Positions 1 through 5,199 of a DNA stretch of 6,772 bases are shown piece after piece. Source of the stretch: Phycisphaerae bacterium (lineage in GTDB: Bacteria; Planctomycetota; Phycisphaerae; Sedimentisphaerales; Anaerohalosphaeraceae); contig JAIPFN010000040.1 in NCBI GenBank assembly GCA_021736615.1, positions 1 through 6,772 on the forward strand, in the 5' to 3' direction. The first letter of the stretch is position 1. The number at the start of each line of letters is the position of its first letter. The position numbers and the translations under genes are program-made. Under the pieces are notes generated by a model that was given only the letters and a program-made list of their open reading frames with translations, was not told where the DNA came from and did not search any database.

Positions 1-504
1 TTCGATAATGTCATCCGTGTGACGAACACTATCGAATGTTTTCGGGATAAGGACGATATGTGGGGGGCGGCTGTCGACAGAGCACAGGAACTGCCGGCCG
101 TTTATGCTATACGTGACATGAGCAAGATGGTTTATTATGACGGCGATAAGCCCTGGACCAATGGCCAATTGTCGACGCTAAAATACGGACCAAAGGACAC
201 GTGGATATGGGCCAAGCGAAAACCCACCGAACCGTGGGCGGCGTGTGTATATCCGGATAAGAATATCGGGTTCGCAGTTTATAGCCCCCAATGTGCAGGC
301 ACCACCTGGAACATGGGGCATGTCGGCAAAGCAAAAGGAACAGAATACAGCAGCGCGACAATGCACTTCGCCCCGCTGGCCAAATGGGAACTAGGGCACA
401 AAACAATGAAGAAATACACCTACTGGATAATAATCGGGGAACTGAAAGATATTAGAAGCAAAGTCTACAAACTCCACAAAAAACACGGTAAACAAAATAG
501 GTGA
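1..504 (+). CDS. Conserved hypothetical protein, C-terminal part (5' partial)
   Basis: The frame is open from base 1 to a TGA at 502-504, giving 167 residues, so the gene begins left of the window. The GTG at 19 is only an internal in-frame valine codon: no ribosome binding site precedes it and the reading frame continues upstream. Visible features are a QELPAVYAI stretch (residues 29-37), an aromatic/glycine-rich TEPWAACVYPDKNIGFAVYSP stretch (about 76-96) and a C-terminal beta-rich YTYWIIIGELKDIR segment (139-152), followed by a basic tail ending KKHGKQNR. The overall pattern resembles a family of unannotated, probably secreted planctomycete proteins that I recall as having the same QELPAVYAI and WAA-GVGVYSP-like signatures. 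I know no function for it. The signal peptide and any catalytic domain would lie in the missing N-terminus. It converges on the minus-strand membrane gene with a 14-bp gap and no obvious terminator between them. Confidence 0.75.
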   Translation, partial: FDNVIRVTNTIECFRDKDDMWGAAVDRAQELPAVYAIRDMSKMVYYDGDKPWTNGQLSTLKYGPKDTWIWAKRKPTEPWAACVYPDKNIGFAVYSPQCAGTTWNMGHVGKAKGTEYSSATMHFAPLAKWELGHKTMKKYTYWIIIGELKDIRSKVYKLHKKHGKQNR

Positions 505-518
505 GCGAAAATGACACG

Positions 519-1946
519 CTAGTGCTTTACACCTGTGTAGAACCTTTCAGCAACGTTGCATTTTCCGTGCATAATTAACAATATGGCACATACGATCCAC
601 TCTGCCGGTTTTAGCATTATGTAGGTCATGTCGGCTAATGCTGGGTGGACAAGACAGACGGCAAGACGCGGGCCCAAGGCGTCGTATATCAAACGGAAAA
701 GCCGGTGAAGCCATGGCAAGGAGGACTTTAGCATAAGCTCACCACACTTTAGGCGTCTTAGCTGAGTGTTGACGCTCATTACTTCTCCATCTGCAAGGAT
801 AATATCTTCGGATCCTACGAAACGCCTATGGCCGCGAGCGGCGGCGGTGGCGATATAGCAATCACCTGAAGGTTTGTGTTTAGGCAATATTCTATAAAAA
901 ATCAACGTTGATGCAATCGAAAACCCCCAGGCTACAGCATAACCACCAAGCCAGTTGCAAGTTGGTTTTAACTTGATTAGTTCACTCAACTTTTCATTAT
1001 CGCTTTTTCGATGTTCGTAAATTGAGAAATAAAGATAAATAGAAAAACACCAGAATGGTGCAGGAATAAGCGAACTAAATACGACACTTACTGCCAGAAA
1101 TAAAATGGATGTAGGGATGTATTCAGGCCATCTACCGTTAGCTATTATAGTCAATACAAGCAATATAATAGCAATTAGAATAATAATTGAAGAAAATAAC
1201 AAACAAAACCACTTATTGTCCAACAAGCATTTTAGGATGATAAAGAACTTATTGTTGCTAGTCTTGCGATATGCATAAATTAACAAAGACAAACAAATAA
1301 TAATGCTCCATGAAATCATTGCGCCAATACCGACGGACATACCGCTGGAATGCACATCAAATACTTTACTCAATATTGCATAGTGCAGAAAAATAACCAC
1401 TAGTAAAACAACCGTTGCAAATAGTAGAATCAAACAAAAATTGATAAATTTTCCAGACTCTCTTGATAGTTTTCTGAAAGAAGACAAAATTAACATCGGC
1501 AACAAGGTCACAATCACACCAAATCCAATAATGACAAGAAAGCTAAACGGATATGCCCTATTGTCTATATCAATGATACCGTTATCAGAACCGCAAAGTC
1601 CAATTGTCAACAAAACTATATACTGGAATGACCAGATTACTCCAAGATACAGACCTGTACGCACAGCAAGACTTTGGACAGACTTTCTATTGATCAAAAT
1701 AGAAATCAAACTGCCCATTGAATAGAAAATAAAAGGCCAGAAAGGCCATGTCGTCATTGGAGTAAGCAACAAACAAATATAACTTGCGATAGTTTTAGAT
1801 TGCCATTCAGGACAGAAAAAAATCCCAAGCGCAAACGCCAGCAAGGGAACCAATATCCCGCCATAAATAAGTGCAAATCGCACAATAGGCGAAAAACGCT
1901 GGTCTTGACTTTTCTCAATTTCCAGTTTTTCTATTTGATCATCCAT
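519..1946 (-). CDS. Polytopic membrane protein with C-terminal CFI-box (CYIATA) module
   Basis: This 475-residue protein has a short charged N-terminus and about nine or ten hydrophobic segments: near residues 21-44, 52-85 (one or two), 98-118, 133-155, 168-192, 206-226, 247-268, 278-308 (one or two) and 333-353. A cysteine-led CYIATAAARGHRRFVGS motif follows at 363-379, then an amphipathic/hydrophobic tail with VHPALADMTYIMLKP at 433-447. This tail matches what I recall as the 'CFI-box' C-terminal domain, found on many otherwise unrelated planctomycete membrane proteins; its function is unknown. I chose ATG 1946 over an in-frame GTG at 1994. A GAGGA lies 7 nt upstream of the ATG, and the best promoter places the transcript start downstream of the GTG. 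The membrane part is very AT-rich (22-30% GC in lines sampled by hand around 1141-1260), whereas the CFI module is about 50-58% GC (601-720). That suggests a mosaic origin or relaxed selection. The membrane part matches no family I recognise. Confidence 0.85.
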   Translation of the reverse strand: MDDQIEKLEIEKSQDQRFSPIVRFALIYGGILVPLLAFALGIFFCPEWQSKTIASYICLLLTPMTTWPFWPFIFYSMGSLISILINRKSVQSLAVRTGLYLGVIWSFQYIVLLTIGLCGSDNGIIDIDNRAYPFSFLVIIGFGVIVTLLPMLILSSFRKLSRESGKFINFCLILLFATVVLLVVIFLHYAILSKVFDVHSSGMSVGIGAMISWSIIICLSLLIYAYRKTSNNKFFIILKCLLDNKWFCLLFSSIIILIAIILLVLTIIANGRWPEYIPTSILFLAVSVVFSSLIPAPFWCFSIYLYFSIYEHRKSDNEKLSELIKLKPTCNWLGGYAVAWGFSIASTLIFYRILPKHKPSGDCYIATAAARGHRRFVGSEDIILADGEVMSVNTQLRRLKCGELMLKSSLPWLHRLFRLIYDALGPRLAVCLVHPALADMTYIMLKPAEWIVCAILLIMHGKCNVAERFYTGVKH

Positions 1947-1953
1947 TTTATTA

Positions 1954-1958
1954 TCCTC
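1954..1958 (-). promoter_or_regulatory. Ribosome binding site deciding the start of the membrane protein
   Basis: On the minus strand a GAGGA lies 7 nt before the ATG at 1946-1944. This supports the 475-residue product rather than the 491-residue version starting at the GTG of 1994, which has no comparable site. Confidence 0.7.
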
Positions 1959-1975
1959 GAATAATAGTTCGGATA

Positions 1976-2004
1976 ATGATAGCACAGACAACACATATTA
2001 TCAA
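1976..2004 (-). promoter_or_regulatory. Sigma70-type promoter for the membrane protein gene
   Basis: Reading the minus strand, TTGATA (2004-1999) and TATCAT (1981-1976) are separated by exactly 17 nt, each matching the consensus at five of six positions. Transcription would start near 1969, leaving a short leader of about 23 nt that contains the GAGGA ribosome binding site. The use of a housekeeping consensus in this organism is assumed. Confidence 0.55.
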
Positions 2005-2033
2005 TCCAAAATCTTTTTGTTTTTCAAATGCGT

Positions 2034-2110
2034 GGATTTTCGCATAAAAACAGTAGCGTGGCAGCTCGAGCTAGAATTGACCTTAGATAGCCAATGCTAT
2101 GCGAAAACCC
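2034..2110. repeat. 77-bp element bounded by 12-bp inverted repeats, with internal hairpins
   Basis: The ends GGATTTTCGCAT (2034-2045) and ATGCGAAAACCC (2099-2110) are inverted copies matching at 11 of 12 positions. Inside are a hairpin ATAGC-CAAT-GCTAT (2087-2100), which overlaps the right arm by two bases, and a 10-bp perfect palindrome AGCTCGAGCT (2063-2072). A TAGC/GCTA pairing can enclose the palindrome. If transcribed, this could fold as a three-way junction with a long closing stem. It could be a small non-autonomous mobile element (MITE-like), a structured RNA or a cis-acting leader. No tRNA-like features or target-site duplication are evident. It encodes nothing recognisable. Confidence 0.4.
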
Positions 2111-2112
2111 TA

Positions 2113-2162
2113 TTCGGGGAGCCCCGACGTAAAGCCGGGATTTTCAACTTGCGCTCTCGCGC
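2113..2162 (+). other. Pair of GC-rich hairpins upstream of arsR
   Basis: CGGGG-AG-CCCCG at 2114-2125 forms a short GC-only stem. Its right arm could alternatively pair with CCGGG near 2134-2138. Further on, GCGC-TCTC-GCGC (2151-2162) is followed by TTTTGGG, which resembles a short weak terminator. These sit directly beside the inverted-repeat element, so about 130 bp from 2034 is dense in potential structure and has no credible open frame. The stretch after it (2163-2205) is T/G-rich and shows nothing further. Confidence 0.3.
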
Positions 2163-2208
2163 TTTTGGGTGGTGGTTGTTTATTTTTTGGGAATTTTGAA
2201 AAAAACTG

Positions 2209-2237
2209 TTGCATGTATCGAACAATTCCGATATTTT
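2209..2237 (+). promoter_or_regulatory. Candidate arsR promoter with operator-like dyad in the spacer
   Basis: TTGCAT (2209-2214) and TATTTT (2232-2237) are 17 nt apart, a weak sigma70-like arrangement. Most of the spacer is occupied by the imperfect dyad TATCGAACAATTCCGATA (2216-2233), with perfect TATCG/CGATA outer arms. It lies 33 nt before the arsR ATG. ArsR-family repressors commonly bind AT-rich dyads overlapping their own promoter, so this is the best operator candidate here. The base matches are modest and the assignment is tentative. Confidence 0.3.
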
Positions 2238-2266
2238 GATGTATTGATATTACGAGGTATTTGATT

Positions 2267-2569
2267 ATGGTTAAAAGTAAGAATATTAAATTGGTTGATA
2301 TTGACAAGCTTAACGGGGCCGCTGAGTGCTTGAAGGTTATGGCTCATCCGGTTCGGCTTCGTATTGTTAATATTCTTATGCAGGGCGAGTTTGCAGTTCA
2401 TGAGATTGCCGAACTTTGCGAGACATCGCCTAATCAGACGTGCGAGCATCTTCGGCTGCTTCGCGGGCTGGGGCTGCTTTCCAGCGAGAGACGCGGGCGG
2501 ACGGTTTACTATAAGATACTTTCGCCACGGCTGCCTTCGCTTTTGGAGTGTATTACAAAAAACTGCTAA
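2267..2569 (+). CDS. ArsR/SmtB-family winged-helix transcriptional regulator
   Basis: This 100-residue protein has the compact size and fold signature of the family. The KVMAHPVRLRIVNILMQGEFAVHEIAELC region (23-51) covers the first helices. The recognition helix is SPNQTCEHLRLLRGLGLL (54-71), and the beta-wing is SSERRGRTVYYKI (72-84). The ATG at 2267 is preferred over an in-frame TTG at 2261 because GAGG (2254-2257) is 9 nt upstream of the ATG. The classical ArsR metal motif ELCVCDL is absent. Cysteines lie at 21, 51, 59, 95 and 100, the last two forming CITKNC at the C-terminus. This is compatible with thiol/persulfide or alternative metal sensing. It sits 103 bp upstream of, and codirectional with, the CoA-disulfide reductase fusion, its probable target. 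Regulation of the fusion and the inducer are inferred. A metal sensor or a non-sensing regulator is possible. Confidence 0.88.
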   Translation: MVKSKNIKLVDIDKLNGAAECLKVMAHPVRLRIVNILMQGEFAVHEIAELCETSPNQTCEHLRLLRGLGLLSSERRGRTVYYKILSPRLPSLLECITKNC

Positions 2570-2595
2570 CCAAACTGACCTGGCGGTCAGTTTGG
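2570..2595 (+). other. Perfect 11-bp hairpin just after the arsR stop
   Basis: CCAAACTGACC (2570-2580) and GGTCAGTTTGG (2585-2595) pair perfectly around a TGGC loop, starting one base after the arsR TAA. No U-tract follows on the plus strand, so it is not a standard intrinsic terminator. It could attenuate, stabilise or mark a processing site in an arsR-fusion transcript, or be a DNA-binding dyad. Read on the minus strand, a T6 run follows inside the end of arsR, but no minus-strand gene lies there to be terminated. Confidence 0.5.
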
Positions 2596-2627
2596 AATTA
2601 CTAATTACGAATTACTAATTACTAATT
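2596..2627 (+). repeat. Heptanucleotide tandem repeat (AATTACT, about 4.5 copies)
   Basis: Units run AATTACT, AATTACG, AATTACT, AATTACT and a partial AATT, contiguous from 2596. The array directly abuts the arsR-distal hairpin. It resembles the short tandemly repeated heptamers found between genes in several bacterial phyla. It has no coding potential. Confidence 0.75.
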
Positions 2628-2633
2628 GAGGAT

Positions 2634-2646
2634 TCGCCTTCGGCGA
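2634..2646 (+). other. Small hairpin in the leader of the fusion gene
   Basis: TCGCC-TTC-GGCGA forms a 5-bp stem, followed after four bases by ATTTTTATT. It lies 26 nt upstream of the ATG at 2673, just before the GGAG (2660-2663) ribosome binding site. The T-run is short and directly adjoins the ribosome binding site. It is therefore either a weak terminator/attenuator or incidental. Confidence 0.3.
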
Positions 2647-2672
2647 GACTATTTTTATTGGAGTATATTTGA

Positions 2673-5135
2673 ATGGATACTAAACGTATTTTGATTGTTG
2701 GCGGGGTTGCAGGCGGAGCTTCTGCTGCTGCCCGTTTACGTCGTCTTAGCGAAGATGCAGAGATCATACTCTTTGAGCGTAGCGGCAATATTTCTTTCGC
2801 TAACTGCGGGCTGCCCTACCATATTGGTGAGGTCATTACCGACCGGGACCGGCTGCTTGTGCAGACTCCGGCGGCTATGAAGAGCCGATTCAATATAGAC
2901 GTGCGTGTTTTAACAGAGGTTGTAAGTATCGACCGGGATAAAAAGCAGGTCGTCGCTCGTAACCTGGTCAGCGGCGAGGAATATACCGAAGCTTACGACA
3001 AGCTCGTTCTTAGTCCAGGTGCCGCTCCCGTTTCTCCACCTATACCCGGAGCCGATTCGGATCGCGTGTTTACTCTTCGCAATATCGAGGATATGGACGC
3101 TATTAAAAAGGTCGTCGACAATGAGAACACGAAGTCGGCAGTCGTTATCGGGGCAGGCTATATCGGTATTGAGATGGCCGAGGCTTTGGTGCATCGGGGG
3201 ATTAAGGTTTCGCTTGTCGAAATGCTTCCGCAGGTGTTTGCGCCGGTTGACCCGGAGATCGCCGCCCCGCTTGCCGACCACATGGCAATGCACGGTGTTG
3301 ACCTTCGACTGAATACTTCGGTGACGGGCATTAAGGATAATGACGGTACTCTGGAAGTTGAGCTTAGCGAGGGGGCAGCTATCAAGGCGGCGCTTGCTAT
3401 AATGGCTATCGGGGCTCGGCCGGAATCCAAGCTGGCGGTCGATGCCGGGCTTGAGCTTGGGAGCTTGAAAGGTATTGCAGTCAATGAAAATATGCAGACG
3501 TCCGATGCGGATATTTACGCAGTCGGCGACGCGGTTGAGGTGATCGATTTTGTCAGTGGAAAGAACGCCCTTATCCCGCTTGCCGGGCCAGCTAACCGGC
3601 AGGGACGGATTGCTGCTGATAATATTTTTGGTCGCCCTTCCACCTATAAGCATACGCAGGGGACGGCGATCTGTAAGGTGTTCGATCTTGCTGTCGGGAT
3701 TACCGGCCAAAGCGAAAAGGCCTTAAAACGCAACGAGAGAGCCTATGAGACTATTTATGTTCATCCGTCACACCATGCCGGTTACTATCCGGGCGCGGCG
3801 CAGATGACTTTGAAGTTGATATTCGATCCGAAGGATGGAACGATACTCGGTGCGCAGGCGGTCGGGCCCAAGGGTATCGACAAACGCATTGACGTTATTG
3901 CGGTGGCTATCCGGGCGGGGCTGAAGGTCTTTGACCTGGCCGATCTGGAACTGTCATACGCCCCGCCGTTCGGGTCGGCGAAGGATGCGGTTAACTATGC
4001 CGGTTTCGTCGCGAGCAATGTGATAAACGGGGACATGCCGATCTGCCATGTTGATGACATATTAAACCCCGGCGAAAACCAGGCCGTACTGGATGTACGC
4101 ACAACGGGAGAATTTGAATGCGGAACGATACCGGGCGCGATCAATATTCCGGTTGACCTTTTGAGAGACAGCCTTGGCGATCTTGATAAAAGCAAGGAAT
4201 ACCTCGTGACCTGTGCGGTCGGTATACGCGGGTATCTGGCGACACGCATTCTTATGCATAACGGATTTAAAGCACGAAACCTTACCGGCGGATATAAGAC
4301 GTTTAAGGCGTTTACCGGCGGTGCAAATAAGGAGCAAACTGAAATGTCTAAAACTGAACCGGTTAACCCTGTATGCAAACTTGTCGAAGCAGGCAAACCA
4401 GAGATCACCAAAACTATCGACGCGACGGGTTTGCAGTGTCCCGGGCCGATTATGAAATTGAAATCGGAACTGGAGACTATCGAGGACGGCCAGGCCGTTT
4501 GTATCGTCAGCACAGATCCCGGGTTTACCGCTGATATCGCGGGGTGGTGCAACAGTACGGGCAACCGGTTTGGCGGAATTGAAACCGGTGAAGGGACGTA
4601 TAAGGCGACTGTGATCAAAGGGGCGACAAGTGCGATGCCGGTACAGGGCGGCGGTTCGGACCTTTCTAAGAACAAGACTATCGTTGTGTTCTCTAACGAT
4701 TTCGACAAAGCGATGGCGGCGTTTATTATCGCAAACGGAGCGGCTTCTATGGGCAGTGAGGTTACGCTTTTCTTTACATTCTGGGGGCTGAACCTGCTTC
4801 GGAGGGATGAGGCGGTGCCGGTCAAGAAGAACCTTATCGAGAAGATGTTCGGGATGATGATGCCTCGCGGGGCGAAGAAGACGGTGCTCAGCAAGATGAA
4901 TATGATGGGTATGGGGACGAAGATGATGCAGGGGATCATGCGGAAAAAGAACGTGGCGTCGCTGTCTGAACTAATCGACAGTGCCCGCGAAAACGGTGTT
5001 CGGCTGGTGGCGTGTACGATGTCTATGGACCTTATGGGGATCAAGAAAGCAGAGCTGATCGACGGCATCGAAGAAGGCGGAGTTGCGATGTATCTCAACA
5101 ACGCAGAGAAAGGCAACGTCAATCTGTTTATCTAA
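2673..5135 (+). CDS. CoA-disulfide reductase-rhodanese-TusA-DsrE2 fusion protein
   Basis: This 820-residue, probably cytoplasmic, FAD-dependent enzyme carries four sulfur-handling modules. Residues 1-450 are a CoA-disulfide reductase/NADH oxidase-like flavoprotein: FAD motif IVGGVAGGASAAARL (8-22), redox cysteine in SFANCGLPYHIG (C45), NAD(P) motif VVIGAGYIGIEMAEA (157-171), second FAD motif IYAVGDA (281-287) and dimer-interface YAPPFGSAKDAVNYAG (429-444). Residues about 455-550 are rhodanese, with active loop CAVGIRG (C514, R519). Residues about 578-650 are TusA/SirA, with LQCPGP (C589). Residues about 667-820 are DsrE2-like, with ACTMSMDLMGI (C781) and a methionine-rich stretch (11 Met in 725-756) that I recall as usual for that family. 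Known CoADR-rhodanese enzymes reduce CoA disulfide, CoA persulfide or polysulfide with NAD(P)H; TusA and DsrE carry persulfide. A single-chain sulfur relay is inferred. The start is supported by GGAG 9 nt upstream. The frame is intact and all expected catalytic cysteines are present. Confidence 0.93.
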   Translation: MDTKRILIVGGVAGGASAAARLRRLSEDAEIILFERSGNISFANCGLPYHIGEVITDRDRLLVQTPAAMKSRFNIDVRVLTEVVSIDRDKKQVVARNLVSGEEYTEAYDKLVLSPGAAPVSPPIPGADSDRVFTLRNIEDMDAIKKVVDNENTKSAVVIGAGYIGIEMAEALVHRGIKVSLVEMLPQVFAPVDPEIAAPLADHMAMHGVDLRLNTSVTGIKDNDGTLEVELSEGAAIKAALAIMAIGARPESKLAVDAGLELGSLKGIAVNENMQTSDADIYAVGDAVEVIDFVSGKNALIPLAGPANRQGRIAADNIFGRPSTYKHTQGTAICKVFDLAVGITGQSEKALKRNERAYETIYVHPSHHAGYYPGAAQMTLKLIFDPKDGTILGAQAVGPKGIDKRIDVIAVAIRAGLKVFDLADLELSYAPPFGSAKDAVNYAGFVASNVINGDMPICHVDDILNPGENQAVLDVRTTGEFECGTIPGAINIPVDLLRDSLGDLDKSKEYLVTCAVGIRGYLATRILMHNGFKARNLTGGYKTFKAFTGGANKEQTEMSKTEPVNPVCKLVEAGKPEITKTIDATGLQCPGPIMKLKSELETIEDGQAVCIVSTDPGFTADIAGWCNSTGNRFGGIETGEGTYKATVIKGATSAMPVQGGGSDLSKNKTIVVFSNDFDKAMAAFIIANGAASMGSEVTLFFTFWGLNLLRRDEAVPVKKNLIEKMFGMMMPRGAKKTVLSKMNMMGMGTKMMQGIMRKKNVASLSELIDSARENGVRLVACTMSMDLMGIKKAELIDGIEEGGVAMYLNNAEKGNVNLFI
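4329..4346 (+). promoter_or_regulatory. Internal ribosome binding site and ATG at the rhodanese/TusA junction
   Basis: AAGGAG (4329-4334) lies 9 nt upstream of an in-frame ATG (4344-4346, Met558) exactly in the low-complexity linker between the rhodanese and TusA modules. Initiation here would give a 263-residue TusA-DsrE2 protein. The spacing is the same as for the gene's own start. It is either a functional second start or a relic of two formerly separate genes. Purine-rich linker codons (AAG GAG) could also produce it by chance. Confidence 0.45.
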
Positions 5136-5199
5136 CTTCGGGCCAAAAAGAACGCTGTGAGCAGATTTTAATTTTTTAATGTACCGTTAAATTCGTATA
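5136..5199 (+). terminator. U-rich convergent intergenic region, weak terminator candidate
   Basis: The 64 bp between the two convergent genes contain a T-rich run (5167-5178) after a feeble three- to four-base stem around CTG-TGAG-CAG (5155-5164). Termination of the fusion gene transcript presumably occurs near here, but no convincing intrinsic hairpin is visible for either strand. Confidence 0.25.

Noticed and set aside
1441..1725. Plus-strand 94-codon frame inside the membrane protein gene
   Set aside because: It lies within an AT-rich coding region of the opposite strand, has no ribosome binding site and shows no protein signature.
1947..1994. N-terminal extension of the membrane protein from GTG 1994
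   Set aside because: The GTG lies within the promoter region and lacks a ribosome binding site; ATG 1946 has a GAGGA 7 nt upstream.
2017..2199. 60-codon plus-strand frame in the divergent intergenic region
   Set aside because: It runs through the inverted-repeat element and hairpins, lacks a ribosome binding site, and has a low-complexity, family-less product.
2553..2595. Minus-strand intrinsic terminator formed by the 11-bp hairpin and the T6 run in arsR
   Set aside because: No minus-strand gene lies just to the right that would need it, and the T-run is the complement of lysine codons at the end of arsR.
2626..2655. Possible promoter TTGAGG-N18-TATTTT just before the fusion gene
   Set aside because: Transcription would start on top of the ribosome binding site, and both hexamers are weak.
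2910..3710. Minus-strand open frame of 266 codons opposite the CoA-disulfide reductase module
   Set aside because: Shadow of the sense gene; no domain signature and no credible ribosome binding context.
3995..5122. Long minus-strand open frame (375 codons) opposite the TusA-DsrE2 half of the fusion gene
   Set aside because: It is antisense to a clearly coding sequence with intact catalytic motifs. Its product has no recognisable domain, and the openness comes from the codon bias of the sense gene.
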